Positions 22,416 through 34,515 of a stretch of 64,000 nt of DNA are shown piece after piece. Positions within the stretch are counted from its first letter, which is position 1, and every line of letters starts with the position of its first letter. The DNA comes from Oenanthe sinensis (lineage: Eukaryota; Streptophyta; Magnoliopsida; Apiales; Apiaceae), in NCBI GenBank assembly GCA_028671895.1, contig JAPMAC010000209.1:18312501-18376500 (forward strand), in the 5' to 3' direction. The notes beneath the pieces were generated by a model. The model saw only the letters and a list, made by a program, of their open reading frames with translations, made no database searches and was not told the DNA's origin. Position numbers and translations under genes: made by a program.

Positions 22416-24143
22416 TGTAACACCCCCTTCCCAAAACGAGACGAGGGGTTACTTTTCAAACCACAAACCTGTATACAGAGTACTAAAATCCACCAAACTT
22501 AATAATTAAATAGGTCCAATAGGTCTCCAAAACTAATATCAATACCTCCAAAATAATTCAAAATGATAAATATGAATAAATCTAAAATCTCTAATAATAA
22601 AAATGACTAAAATAATCCTTTAAGTTCAAACGTCCTAGTAAATGTAAATAAGGGAGCTCTTCATCACACAGCCCAAGATCCCCCTAAGTACCTGCCAGAA
22701 GAAAGAATACGGCATGAGCCAAATGCCCAGTACGGATTGGAATAAAGTTTATAAAACAGAAACAAGATATAAATTTTGACAATAATAAATAAACTTTAAT
22801 TTTTTAAAAATAAGGCTGAAGCAAAGAGGGTTAGGATATTTCATACCGATACAGAACAGATAACAGATACACACATCATAGGGTACCTAATGCGTGCAAC
22901 AAACCGGACAACGTGTACGGCATATACAACGTCACCGTCAAATATCAAATCACAAATCAAATCAAATCTGGGTGCACCCACGTATCCTCAAACAAATATC
23001 AAAATGCGCAAAGCTCACCACCTGAGCTATCAGAAGGATACGCCGTGACTAATCACACTGCCACGGAAGTGTCATGCCACTGGTGCCGCAATGACATGGC
23101 TGTAGTACCCCTACAGCTGGTTAAATCGGTATACCCTATATCACTCTAAGGGTTCAAATAAAAATAATTTTTACAATTTTAAAATCACCTGAAACAGATA
23201 TTTCAAATATTCTACGCAGATATGTAACATACATAATTTTCGAAAATCGCAGAGACAAATATTTAGATATTTCGAAACAGAATTTAAAGTAATTTTCGAA
23301 GAATCAAAATAGTTAAAACGAATAATAACGGAAGGAATTAAATATAACTAATCCTAAAAAGAGTAGCACTGAAGAGAAAGGAGACGAAATCCGTACCTCG
23401 AAAATAGCAATCACAAATACTAACGATATCCGCAATTGACTCGCTAAACACCCGTCTCTCAATCTAAATTACAAAAAATATAATAAAATATTAATAATAC
23501 GTTCTTATTAACTATTATACTATTAATCAATTAACTCGACTTATAAACAGAGTCTGAGTCATGATACTCTACTCGTGCCAGTGACCCCGCTTGACATTAA
23601 CTTTAATCATAAAAAAAAAACTATTTTGAATTCATGGTAACTCACGCACAGGGCATTGCATTGGTAATAAAATATTAACTATAATTAATACATTAAATAG
23701 ATAACATGGTTTCAAAAGCTTGCCAGCAAAACTCATGTTCGTTTACTAACCTCTGTATCAATTACTTAACATGCTTACGAGTGTTATCATTACATCATGA
23801 GACCCATTAGTCAAAGATTAACTAAAAAAACTTTTATATAATCCATACCTCTGGTTTTTGTCCCCTGCTGCGGCTCTTCTCCTATTTTCTTTAATCGACC
23901 TTGCGTGTAATTTAGGGTTTTTTTATAAAACTCACGGATGTTTATATAAGGGTAGGGTATATATATAAAGGTCTAATAAATATTATTCTTTTTCTAATAT
24001 AATTACTAATCTAATTTTAAATTCTATTTTAAATCAAATTTAATATAAATAAATATTATTATTAAAATCTAATCTTACAAATTCTAATCTAATTCTAATT
24101 ATTAATATCATAATTAATTAAATAAGAAAATACAGATATTACA
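22416..24143 (-). mobile_element. 3' LTR of the Tekay-like element
   Basis: 1,728 bp from TGTAACACCCCC (plus-strand view) to ...GATATTACA, i.e. TGTAATATC...GTTACA on the element strand. A PPT (AAGGAGGTATATA, minus strand) abuts it at 24144-24156. Its part 23401-24143 is almost identical to 26048-26789. The small ORF at 22913-23149 is not conserved coding. Confidence 0.85.
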
Positions 24144-24156
24144 TATATACCTCCTT

Positions 24157-26057
24157 AAAAAGGATTCCGTCCCCGGAATCTAACGAAACTAAAACTCGTA
24201 CCTAAATCAAATAAATGTGGATATTTCTCACGGATAGATTCTTCTAACTCTCAAATAGTCTTTCTCTCAGAATGGTTCTTCCACAAAACTTTAACAAATG
24301 GAATAGTTCTATTCCTCATAATTCATTCCTCTCGAGCTAAAATAGCTTCAGTTTCTTCCTCACAAGAAAGATCTTCCTTAATCTTATGTAACAGATATTG
24401 AACTATGTGTAACGGATGGTACTTGTAGTCTCTTAGAACAGACACATGGAACACATTATGCACATGAGATAATTGTGGTGGCAATGCTACTCAATAAACA
24501 ACTTCCCCCACTCTCTCTATAACATCAAAATGACCAACATATCTTGGACTAAGCTTCCCTTTCATACCAAAACGTCCTTCGAATGAGACACTTTTAAAAA
24601 CACCTGATTACCAAGCTCAAATCCACCAAGTTTCCTCTTTTTATCTGCATATCTCTTTTGACGCGATAGGGCTTCCTTTAAATTTTCTTTAGTCTGCCCT
24701 ACCTTCTCATTAGTTACCCTAACCAATTCTGGCCTTCAATGACACTCTCTCCAACCTCATTCCAACAAGTCGGTGCACTACATTTTCTACCATACAACGC
24801 CTCAAATGGTGGCATGTCAATGCTCGCTTACCAGCTATTATTGTACACAAACTCCACAAGACATAGATACTTGTCCCAATCACCAGACCACTCCAAAGCA
24901 CAAGCTCTCAACATATCCTCCAACGTCTGAATAGTCCTCTCTGACTGTCCATCAGTTTGTGGGTGAAAAGCTGTACTATAATTAAGCCTCGTACCCCAAG
25001 CCTGCTGAAATCCCTTCCAAAAACGCGAAGTAAACCTCGTATCCCTGTCTGAAACTATCGAAACAAGCACACCATGAAGTCTAACAATATCCCGCTGAAA
25101 TATCTCTGCCAAATCATGAATAGGAGTAGTCTCTCTAATAGGTAAGAAATGAGCTGATTTTGTAAGTCTATCAACCACCACCCAAATAACATCATTCTTC
25201 CTGAAAGTCCTTGGTAAACCCGTGACAAAATCCATGGTAATGTTTTCCCACTTCCAAACCGGGATATCCAACTGCTGTAATAGTCCACTAGATCTCTGGT
25301 GTTCAATCTTCACTTGTTGACAAGTAAGACATTTCCCCACGAACTCTGCTATGTCCCGTTTCATCCCACTCCACCAAAAGTGCTTCTTCAAATCTCGATA
25401 CATCTTAGTAGAACCCGGATGAATAGAAAATGAAGAACTATGAGCCTCAGTCAAAACTGCTTCACGAATCGCTAAGTCTGAAGGTACACACAATCTACTA
25501 TCCAACCATACCACACCATGATCATCAACATGAAACTCCGTTTGCTTACCATCTGCCACATTCGATCTAATAGCTTCTAGCCCTGTATCACTTTTCTGAG
25601 CTTCCTTAACCCTTGAGACTAGATTTGATTCCACCTTCAAACTTGCTAGGATTGCATTTGATTCTCCAATATACAATTCCACACCCAATCGGTCCATATC
25701 TGAAATAAGGTGTTGTTGAGTAATAAGAGATGCAACACTTCCCAAGTTCTTTCTAATAAGAGCGTCTGCCACTACATTTGCCTTTCCTGGATGGTACTGA
25801 ATTTTAGCATCATAATCTTTAATAAGTTCAAGCCACCTCCTCTGCCTCATGTTTAACTCTTTTTGTGTAAAAATATATTTGAGACTCTTGTGGTCAGTGA
25901 ATATGTCACAAGTTTCTCCATACAAATAATGCCTCCAAATTTTTAAGGCAAAGACCACTGCTGCTAACTCCAAGTCATGGGTAGGATAATTTACCTCATA
26001 GGGTTTAAGCTGCCTAGAAGCGTACGAAATTACCTTCCCAATTACAAAAAATAGCAA
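24157..26057 (-). pseudogene. Tekay-like pol fragment: RNase H and integrase
   Basis: 26057-24828 is a 409-codon frame. Its RNase H part has GKVISYASRQLKPYEVNYPT, FTDHKSLKYIFTQKELNMRQ and YHPGKANVVADAL. The integrase part has a zinc finger ending CLTCQQVKIEH and a D-D-E core (ITMDFVTGLPRTF, VSDRDTRFTSRFW, TDGQSERTIQTLED). A frameshift at about 24830 moves the tail (SIDMPPFEALYGRKC, then a chromodomain-side region HNVFHVSVLRDYKYHP) into other frames down to about 24160. RT and everything upstream are deleted, so no functional polyprotein can be made. The first few codons (26057-26048) are read from LTR sequence. Confidence 0.9.
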
Positions 26058-26789
26058 TCACAAATACTAACGATATCCGCAATTGACTCGCTAAACACCC
26101 GTCTCTCAATCTAAATTACAAAAAATATAATAAAATATTAATAATACGTTCTTATTAACTATTATACTATTAATCAATTAACTCGACTTATAAACAGAGT
26201 CTGAGTCATGATACTCTACTCGTGCCAGTGACCCCGCTTGACATTAACTTTAATCATAAAAAAAAAACTATTTTGAATTCATGGTAACTCACGCACAGGG
26301 CATTGCATTGGTAATAAAATATTAACTATAATTAATACATTAAATAGATAACATGGTTTCAAAAACTTGCCAGCAAAACTCATGTTCGTTTACTAACCTC
26401 TGTATCAATTACTTAACATGCTTACGAGTGTTATCATTACATCATGAGACCCATTAGTCAAAGATTAACTAAAAAAACTTTTATATAATCCATACCTCTG
26501 GTTTTTGTCCCCTGCTGCGGCTCTTCTCCTATTTTCTTTAATCGACCTTGCGTGTAATTTAGGGTTTTTTATAAAACTCACGGATGTTTATATAAGGGTA
26601 GGGTATATATATAAAGGTCTAATAAATATTATTCTTTTTCTAATATAATTACTAATCTAATTTTAAATTCTATTTTAAATCAAATTTAATATAAATAAAT
26701 ATTATTATTAAAATCTAATCTTACAAATTCTAATCTAATTCTAATTATTAATATCATAATTAATTAAATAAGAAAATACAGATATTACA
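26048..26789 (-). mobile_element. Truncated 5' LTR of the Tekay-like element
   Basis: Matches 23401-24143 nearly base for base; it stops at AAAATAGCAATC, where RNase H coding sequence begins. The A-rich stretch at the joint is compatible with microhomology-mediated deletion. Confidence 0.85.
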
Positions 26790-26794
26790 GAGGG

Positions 26795-27145
26795 GTTAGG
26801 ACCTTTATATAGACGTAGAGAGTCTAAGAATTAGAGTAGGTTTAGGAACCTTGGTGGGCAGACCACCTCTTAGAAGGATTCTGGATTCTTCTTGTGATAG
26901 AAGTAGTTTTCAAGTAGGAATATGTTTCCTTGTTGATTGAGGTGTCTTGGGGGCTACTCCTTGGAGTCGTTTCTATGTAATTGGACATAACTAATTAGCT
27001 ATATCTTTAGCCAACAAATTAATTATGAATTTATTTACTAATTAGGGTTTCAAGCCTCATTAATTGGGCCCTCCTTTTGGACCAGACTAGGTCTAATTAA
27101 TGCCACATTAATTGTGTCTTTAAGGCTTACTTTTAGCCCATATTA
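26795..27145 (-). mobile_element. Outer (5') part of the Tat 5' LTR
   Basis: Continues the LTR broken at 22415. It ends AGCCCATATTA at 27145, aligned with the 3' LTR end at 13064. The full LTR would be about 518 bp without the insertion. Confidence 0.7.
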
Positions 27146-27340
27146 CTAGATGATAACTCAACTAACAACTAAGAAAGTAATGCACCATATAAAAACTGTA
27201 AATAATAAAAAATTATGGTATTATATTTAAATTTTTTCCAGATTCATGTTTTCAAAGATAAATACAAGATAAATGTTCCTCTAGGCTGAACAAATATTAC
27301 ACCATTTTCTATCTTGACCTATCTAAGTCTTCAGACATAT
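27146..27340 (-). mobile_element. Inverted scrap of a SIRE-like element's 3' tail
   Basis: Reverse-complemented, it resembles 37000-37095 in element B (GTTCAGTCTAGAGGAAC, CTGGAAATGTAT, TTGTTAGTTGAGTTATCCTCTAG), and in the plus orientation 53808-53960 of E. It carries no coding sequence. It lies head-to-head with the plus-strand LTR that starts near 27341. Confidence 0.65.
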
Positions 27341-28049
27341 TGTTGGTGAGATTACGAAACTTTATGAATAATAATCGTGATAACTAAACACTAGAACAAA
27401 CATGTAAATAATACTACGCCTACAAAGAAATCAGGAAGAAATGAAGGCAAGGCAAATACAGTGAATCAAGACATTAAAAGAAGTTTTGAAGTCTACTACA
27501 GGTCACTGAAAGAAGTACATTAATATGTTCAAGCCTTAGTGAAGAATAATTTTTAAAGACTTTTAGGGTTTCAGAAGAGTTGAAGATTTAGTATAAAGTG
27601 TCAGTAGAAGATTTCAGTGTACTAGCATTGATTGAAGATAAATAGTGTTCGAAGCATAGGAATTTACAAGGGTAAAGACAAAGGTTAAAGAAGACAGCTG
27701 CAGTCTTGAAGTTATACTCACTGAAAGAAGTTCATTTATATGTTCAAGCGTCAGTGAAGAATGGAGAATGAAGTATTCAAGTTTGTGGTAATAATGGAGA
27801 CATTGTCTAAGTACCAGAAAATATTCTAGTGAAAGTTATAGTGTTTATTGATAGTCAGTGTTTGAAGCAATGCAACAGTTCAAGGTTAATCAGCTGAAAC
27901 AAAATAGAAGTCAAGAGAATTGAATTCAATGTTAGTCATTTGTGAACCAGACCAGTGCACTACGCGTCAGAACAACAAGAAGAGAATTATCTTGATGTAT
28001 CGGAAGAAAATCAGTTGATCAAGATAGAAAAGATTCTAAGTACTTTCGT

Positions 28050-28314
28050 GGTTCCTATACAAGGCCACAAGAGTAGAGGCGCAACAAAACTCCTCTAGGC
28101 TCAACAAAAGAATTCTAAGTACTTTCGTGGTTCCGATACAAGGGAACAAGAGTGGAGGCCCAACAAAATACCTTAGACGCAACAAAATACTTATGAATAA
28201 GTTTCTAAGTACTTTTATTGTTCCTATACACTGCAAGTAATGTAGGAGGCGCAACAAAATACTTAGGCGCAACAAAATACTTCTGAATAAGTTTCTAATT
28301 ACTTTTGTTGTTCC
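28050..28314. repeat. GGCGCAACAAAA array in element A's LTR, left half
   Basis: Units of roughly 90 bp contain TTCCTATACA.TGCAAGTAATGTAG, one or two AGGCGCAACAAAATAC phrases and TGAATAAGTTTCTAA. The array continues at 38900-39190; B inserted within a unit at GTTCC. Confidence 0.85.
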
Positions 28315-29228
28315 TGTAAGTCATATTACTAGTCCTATTTATAATAAGTAGATGACAACTCAACTCAGGTAAGAAAGCGAAGTAAATAATAATTATTGAG
28401 TATAGAGGAAGAACAAAAGAAGCTAAGACAGGAAATGACAAGACACAAAGACCACTACAGAAGAAATGAGAATCAACATTGTAGTTAGTCATCCGTGAAC
28501 CAGACCAGTACACAGGGTGTCAACAATGTCAGTGAAGATTCGTCATCAAAAAGTTCAAGTGGTTAAAAAGGTTATTGTTGAAGAACATAAGAGTCTTATC
28601 TACATCAATAATAGTCAAGCCTTTAATTTAATTCTCTATTAATTAATTAAATTAATTAGTTAATTTAATTAGTAAATTAATTCACTCAGAATTAATTTAT
28701 TTCATAAATTAATTAAAGGATTAATTAATTTAGAATTATTTTAGAATGACAGAAGACAAAAGCTCGAAGCTCAAAGAGATACGGTACTGACTTGAAGAAC
28801 AGACGGTAAAAGAATTGACACGGAAGAAATGCAGAGTCATATATTCTTAAAGGTGGAACCCCGGTTGGAATTGATTTATCATTTCCAAGTCAAAAGGAGT
28901 TCGGTTTCAGACCATCAGAAGACCGCAGCTTAGAGCGTAATGATTTATTTTAATTAATAAATATTTTATTTATGTAGTAAATTATATTTATAAATATCTA
29001 AATAATATTAGATATTTATTTTTATAATTTATGAATTAAATTTATTATTTATTAATCAAAGATTATAAGCTGTGCGGGTCGAAAAACATTTTTACGGAGC
29101 CTATCCATATAAGACGAAATAGGCCCCTTTGATTTTTGAATTGAAATGGCAGGAGATTTCTTCAACCAATCAGAGCATGCCACATGTCCACACAAAGAAG
29201 AAATGAAATGAAAAGCATGCAGTTGATG

Positions 29229-29640
29229 AAAGTCATACCGAATAATTCATAAGTCATACCGAACAATTCAAGCAGATGTCATACCGAGCAGAATGAAGAA
29301 AAGGTCATGCTGGAGTTGAAGATTAAAAGGTCATACTGATTTTATTTAATTAAAAAGTCATACCGATTTTTTTAATTAATTAAAATAAGTCATACCGAGC
29401 TTCTGCCGACCTAAAGTCATACCAGAATAAGTCATACCGAATTTTCTGTGTTCAAAAGGTCATGCTAGACTTATTTTTTATTTAATTAAAAAGTCATACC
29501 GATTTTTTAATTAATAAAATAAGTCATACCGACCAAAATAAGTCATGCCCAGTCTTTTATAAGTCATACAAGTGTTAAAATAAGTCATACAGACTTATTT
29601 TCTTGAAATAAAGTCATACTCAAAAAGGTCATAGCAGCCT
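29229..29640. repeat. GTCATACCGA motif array in B's 5' LTR
   Basis: About twenty copies or near-copies of AAGTCATACCGA (variants GGTCATGCTG, GTCATACTGA, GTCATACAG), irregularly spaced at 12-45 bp and separated by AT-rich filler. The array ends just before the TATA box. The second copy is at 38049-38460 and a decayed one, inverted, at 1380-1690. Confidence 0.9.
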
Positions 29641-29652
29641 TTTTGAAATCTC

Positions 29653-29660
29653 TATAAATA
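29653..29660 (+). promoter_or_regulatory. TATA box candidate in B's 5' LTR
   Basis: TATAAATA within CTCTATAAATATGAGATG, directly downstream of the motif array and upstream of the conserved 3' end. A second copy sits at 38473-38480. It is the most plausible core promoter of the element. Confidence 0.65.
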
Positions 29661-30081
29661 TGAGATGAAGGCTTCAATTCTTCATACTTCCTTGAGTAGA
29701 AAAATCAGTTCAAATTCAGAATTTGTCTGCATTGTAATATTCACAGACTTTCTGTACTGGTTTGATTTTAATTCCTAAAGTAGAACAATTCATGTCAAAT
29801 TTGTTCTAGGAATTAAAGTTTATTCTACCGGATATTGTAACACCCGTTCAAGTTTAATATACATATTTAACTTGAATCTTGTTTACTTACTTGCTAATTT
29901 CTATATCTTAAATGTTTAATCACGAAAATAGAAAGATAGTAAGTCAGCCTCCCAAACACTATAAATACTCGAACCCTCAGCTTTAACAATAATTTAATTC
30001 CGCAAATTCTGAAAAGAATTTTAAATTGTTGTAAGTATCGCATTCAACCCCCCTTCTACGATACTTTCGGGACCCAACAAT

Positions 30082-30093
30082 TGGCATCAGAGC
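30082..30093 (+). other. Primer-binding site of element B
   Basis: TGGCATCAGAGC, two bases after the LTR end, with one change from the initiator-Met complement TGGTATCAGAGC. Confidence 0.85.
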
Positions 30094-30179
30094 AAGCTGA
30101 TTGATATACAAATCAAGATCCGCAGTCCAGTGAAGCTCAGGGTACCGAAGCTGTTTTGAACTCTGAATGTCTAGAGGCG

Positions 30180-30840
30180 TTGTTAAATAAATTTAGTTTA
30201 TAAATTTAAATTTATATAAATTTATTTTATAAATGCTATTTAAAATAAATTTATTTTATGAATTTAATTTAAATGAGTTTATTATTTAAACTTGAAAAAG
30301 TTTGTTTTATAAACTTAATTTAAATAAGTTTACTTTATAAATTTTAATTTAAATATATTTATTCTTTAAATTTAAATAGGCTTACTTTTATAATTTAAAT
30401 TTATTTAGATAATTTTATTTTATAAATTTAAATTTAGATAAATTTATTTTATAAATTTTATTTAAAATAAATTTATTTTGTGAATTTAATTTAAATGAGT
30501 TTATTATTGAAACTTGAAAAAGTTTCTTTTATAAACTTAATTTAAATAAGTTTACTTTATAAATTTTAATTTAAATAAATTTATTCTTTAAATTTAAATA
30601 GATTTCCTTTTATAATTTAAATTTATTTAGATAATTTTATTTTATAAATTTAAATTTAGATAAATTTATTTTATAAATGTTATTTAAAATAAATTTATTT
30701 TGTGAATTTAATTTAAATGAGTTTATTATTTAAACTTGAAAAAGGTTTATTTTATAAACTTAATTTAGATGAATTTATTTTATAAATTTAATTTAAGTAA
30801 ATTTATTAGTTAAATTTATATAGATTTAATTTATAATCTA
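30180..30840. repeat. AT-rich 222-bp tandem repeat in B's leader
   Basis: The phrase TATTTAAAATAAATTTATTTT recurs with starts near 30231, 30453 and 30675 (222-bp period, nearly three copies). Units consist of degenerate (A/T)AATTTATTT words with TTGAAAAAGTTT as a landmark. A related, shorter tract lies at 39930-40140 in element A. Confidence 0.8.
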
Positions 30841-30849
30841 AAGATATTA

Positions 30850-32620
30850 AAACTTGGTCCATTTTTCCAAAAGGGTTTGTACTTGGAAAATTCTTCGTTT
30901 TGGCTCAGAATTAATTCGCAGAGCATATGACCCGGTTTCGAGGAAAGTGGTCATTTCGTATTAGTAGATTTATTCCGGAGCATTTGGATTTTATTGTGGA
31001 TGATACGTCTGTTCATGTTATATTTCCACAAACTGCTCAAATGTAAAGATAGGATAGATTTATTAGTGGGGAACTCTGAAGATTTTTTTTCTGACTCTAA
31101 TGATCATTCTAGTTTTTGTACTTATACAAAACGGATTTAAGAATCATTAGAGGTAACAACTGAAGAAACATATGAGGCTACAAGTAGCAAGACAAGATCA
31201 GGACTGTGTTACACTATTCAAGGAGCTCCCGAGAATTAAAATAAAAGTCTATTCTGAATCTGTGAAGCTTGACATCTTGTCAGAGTCATATTCAGATATT
31301 GATGATGAAACTGAGGTTGCAGAAGGAATCAATGTTAATGATGATTATTCAGATCCTAGTAGTGGAAATGGTAGTGAATCTACACAACTCATGGACTTTA
31401 ACAGAATCCACTCAACAAGGTGAAGGATCTTCAACACATCCTAGCAGCAACTCAGGGGGAGCAAATAAAAGAAGGATCTACTAGTCATACTCAACACAAT
31501 GAAGATCAAAGGAATACATTAAGAACATATCTGCCGAGACAAAGGGTTTGGAGTCAAAGTCATTCCTGGAGTCTAGTTCTTAGTGTTCCGGATACTATAG
31601 TAAAGACTAGAAGTGCTATGCAAAGTAAATGGTTACACTTCGGGAAAGAACAATTGTTAAAACAGTTGGAATCCTAAAGAAGATTGAAGAAGCACTGATT
31701 GATCCAGATTGAGTGATTGCAATGCAATATGATCTCAATCAGTTCGAAGGCAGAATCTACTGAATCTGGAACCCAGACCACAAGACAAAGTTGTAATTGC
31801 TACTGTAAGGGTTTTCAGAGACTGGATGAAATTTGGCATTGTTATGAGGGACAAAGCCAAACTGGTTGCTACAGAAGGTATCGACGATGATGGAAACAGA
31901 ATCTTCGGGACTTTCAAGATCTAACTAAAGCACCAGAGACGAGACTTGATACTATTAGGGCTGAACAAGTTGATGTACAACAACTCCTGGACTTTGAAGT
32001 TTCTTATCCACTGGAATTTGTATATCATTCTCTTCACAAAGCTCTCTATGACGAAGGTAAGATATCAAGCAATGGTCAAGGACATGGTATGACACTCTAA
32101 CTACTAATTACTTGAAAATGATTTTATATTAGAGTCGTTATACACATATCTCTTTATACAAGGCGCACACACATAATGTTTAGTGCAAGTATACCAGGAT
32201 TATATTATATGTGGGTCTACTGACCATATATTTTATTCTCAATATGCCTATGTGTAAGTTTCCATGTGGATACTAGAGAATCTAATCTTATAGCTAAGAA
32301 ATGAATTGTTAGATATCTTAAGGGATTACCAATTCTAAGAATCAGGTACCCTAAAGATACCAGGTTTAACCTAATTGGCTATATAGATATAGATAATGCA
32401 GGTTATAAGAAAGACAGGGAGGTAATTACCAAAAGCTGTCAAACTCCATCAACTCTGCTGGATAATCTCTTCACCACTCACGGAACAAGCGCATGGACAC
32501 CAGGTATCATTTATATCGAGAGTAGTCCTTAGTAGAATAACTTACAGATATTTGCTAAACAGCTTGATAAATTCATTTTGTCTAAGTTGGTTAGTGAAGT
32601 TGGGATATTATTTATATGCA
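30850..32620 (+). pseudogene. Degenerate pol remnant in element B (integrase tail, RT, RNase H)
   Basis: Fragments parallel E's pol in order. RAYDPVSRKVVIS (about 30930) resembles a copia integrase tail. 31280-31660 resembles the integrase-RT linker (LPRQRVWSQSHSW versus E's LPRQRVWNRDHPF). 31680-31920 resembles the RT entry (WVIAMQDELNQF and RLVAKG equivalents with stops). About 32210-32240 resembles DDIIFGSTND. 32300-32420 resembles RYLKGTPNLGI and GYTDSDFAG. 32545-32620 reads FAKQLDKFILSKLVSEVGI, matching E's pol end FTKPLDESTFSRLVSELGM. Stops and frameshifts occur throughout. Gag, protease and the integrase core are absent. Confidence 0.8.
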
Positions 32621-33490
32621 TATTTATTGGAAATCTTATCTGTAAGGAATTCTTAAATGAGTTCACAAGTATTAAATTTTCCATATTTAAAGAACTTGTG
32701 AATTTATCTGAAATCCAGTACCTCGTACTTATTGCTACTACTTTAATTATCATGTTTACAATGTAATATGCATATGTGGTAATTAGGTATTCTAGCATTA
32801 GTTTGTATATTATCTTAATTGATTTAAATTATGATGTCAGACAATTCAATGTCATATCAGTCTCATAATTTGAATGATTTAAATAATATGCAGCATAATT
32901 ATTTGTATGTTAAATATTTTATGAGTATCAGTTAATGATATCTTGCTTAATTGTTTTGATATTTTTCTCTGATATTTTTAAATATTTTGTTACAAATAAT
33001 TGTGACACTTTTAATATTAGTGACATTATTTAGAATTTCTGATCTAAATAATCAATGCTTATTTCAAAAACACTAATATTGGAATAACGGAAATACTTTC
33101 TGAGTTATGTGTATATAAAATTCTCAATATTTTATATACTTGGAAATATTTCCAAAATTGTTTTTACTTCGAGGTATCAACCATTTGTAAAATGATTTGT
33201 TTTTAAACACTTGTTTCAATGTTTGTTGCACATTGATTCAAAGTACCTAAACAATGGTTGTTGCTTTGAAGGCCTTATACTGTATTGCTAAGAATACATC
33301 TACCCCTATTGTAATAAAATTTTCTATTTTAAGTTAGGGATAATATCAGGTGGACGAAAATGATGAATATCATAATTGCTTTATGAGTCGGAAAATCATA
33401 GTCCTCTATCTGATAAGAATGGTTTGCAAAGCTGTTTTCAAATCATACAGTATTAAGGTATAAAGGAAAAGAGTCATATTATCGAGATAT
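32621..33490. other. AT-rich non-coding spacer in element B
   Basis: It follows the pol end. No coding or repeat unit was recognised. This is the position occupied in E by the pol-to-ORF3 spacer. Confidence 0.5.
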
Positions 33491-34515
33491 AATTTGGTAA
33501 GAGAGTTGAATTTCTTCTTTGGTATAAACTCCCGCGTTTTATTATGGGAAGTTTGCCTTATAGGAAATTCATAAAGGATATAAACTTTCTTCTCTGATAC
33601 AACTTTCCCGCGTTTTATTATGGGATATGTATCTTAAAGGAAATTTCGTATCTTGCTTTTAATTGATAAATCTTTAGTTCTGACAAAACTCTTTTTACTA
33701 AAAGTACTTTAATGCAATCTATTACCATTCCTTATTATATTTTTCCTTCTCCTTGGATGAAAAATATGTTTTGGAATGTTAAAGTGATTATCTTTTTATC
33801 TCGATTGGTTCTTTCCAGTTAGCCCCTAGTGGCTTTTGAAACTGGCCAAGAGGTTGAAAACCCATCAATCTCTTACCCAGGCCATAGTACCAAACACCAA
33901 TTCTTCCACTTCCATATATTAACCCCTGGAGATATAAGGAACTCGTGTAAGTTAGAGGTTGATAAGGGAGAAACTGCACTCGATGCAGCAAATAAGGATG
34001 ATGTCGAAAGTGCACCCACAGCTCTACCTCCAGAGAAGAAAAGGAGTATATAACTGAGGTAACTGTAAGCTCATCTGCATCTTCTCAAAAGGATGCAGAG
34101 CTGGAAAGGCAATAAAACTGTTTCTGGAATCATTCTCTCTACAGGATGAGTCCATTGAAATCCGCTCGTCAGCCAGAACACTTTGTAATGAGTCAAGCAC
34201 ATCACTGGCACTCACGCTGATGGTAAGCCTAAATAGATAAATTCTAGGAACACATTGCAAGGCGTGCACAGTGAGAGATACATGCAACATTTTAAGTTTT
34301 GTACAGTTTTATTTAATTGGCATTCATACTGTAAATATATATATTTTCCTTAAGAGAATTGAATTTCTTCTTTGATACAAATTCTCGCTTTTTATTATGG
34401 GAAATTTGTCTTATAGGAAATTCATAAGTGATAGAAACTTTCTTCTTAGATACAACTTTCCCGCGTTTTATTAAGGGACATGTATCTTAAAGAAAATTTC
34501 GTATCATGCGCTATA
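33490..34515. repeat. Internal duplicated segment in element B
   Basis: 33495-33665 and 34341-34510 are diverged direct copies (GAATTTCTTCTTTG, CCTTATAGGAAATTCATAA, TTTCCCGCGTTTTATTA). Within each copy the CCCGC.TTTTATTA.GGGA phrase itself occurs twice about 75 bp apart. Each copy is followed by a remnant of the extra 3' ORF. Confidence 0.75.
33820..34235 (+). pseudogene. Extra 3' ORF (ORF3) remnant, first copy, element B
   Basis: Broken frames match E's ORF3 in order: GETALDAANKDDVESAPTA (33970-34020) versus E's GDSALEAPHKEGEGTQTA, and ESIEIRSSARTL (34150-34185) versus E's EPIEIRPSARAS. The match spans two families with unrelated LTR bodies. Stops and frameshifts make it non-functional. Confidence 0.6.

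Larger units (their letters stand above)
22416..26789 (-). mobile_element. Young Tekay/del-like Ty3/gypsy element with large internal deletion, nested in the Tat LTR
   Basis: Flanked by the 5-bp duplication GAGGG (22411-22415 and 26790-26794). The minus-strand order is 5' LTR remnant 26789-26048, pol fragment 26047 to about 24160, 3' LTR 24143-22416. The 5' LTR's downstream part, PBS, gag, protease and RT are missing: the LTR jumps directly into the RNase H coding region at about 26047. Over the shared 743 bp the LTRs differ by about one substitution and one indel, so insertion and deletion are both recent. Confidence 0.9.
12915..27145 (-). mobile_element. Tat/Retand-like Ty3/gypsy element (decayed, with nested insertion)
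   Basis: Reading right to left: 5' LTR (27145 to 22249, interrupted by a younger element), PBS region, gag, CCHC/protease, RT, RNase H, a second RNase H, integrase, an antisense spliced gene, tandem repeats, PPT and a truncated 3' LTR. The second RNase H and the antisense ORF between pol and the 3' LTR are described for the Tat lineage. The two LTR outer ends match: AATTAGGGTTTCAA, CATTAATTGG and ATGCCACATTAATTGTGTCTTTA appear at both 12962-13064 and 27040-27145. The 3' LTR lacks its inner part and pol is full of stops, so the copy is old and dead. Confidence 0.85.
28315..30079 (+). mobile_element. 5' LTR of element B
   Basis: 1,765 bp, TGTAAGTC...ACCCAACA. It contains the shared block GTTAGTCATCCGTGAACC (28484-28513), AT-rich palindromic TTAATTAATT tracts (28620-28740) and the GTCATACC array (29229-29640). 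CTCTATAAATATGAGATG at 29649-29666 holds a TATA box. The 3' end is CATTCAACCCCCCTTCTACG. Confidence 0.92.

Noticed and set aside
22913..23149. 78-codon ORF within the Tekay-like LTR
   Set aside because: LTR sequence, no domain, flanked by stops.
29229..29640. Motif array looking like a CRISPR or other spacer array
   Set aside because: The repeats are 10-12 bp, spacing is irregular, it lies inside a plant LTR and occurs in both LTR copies.
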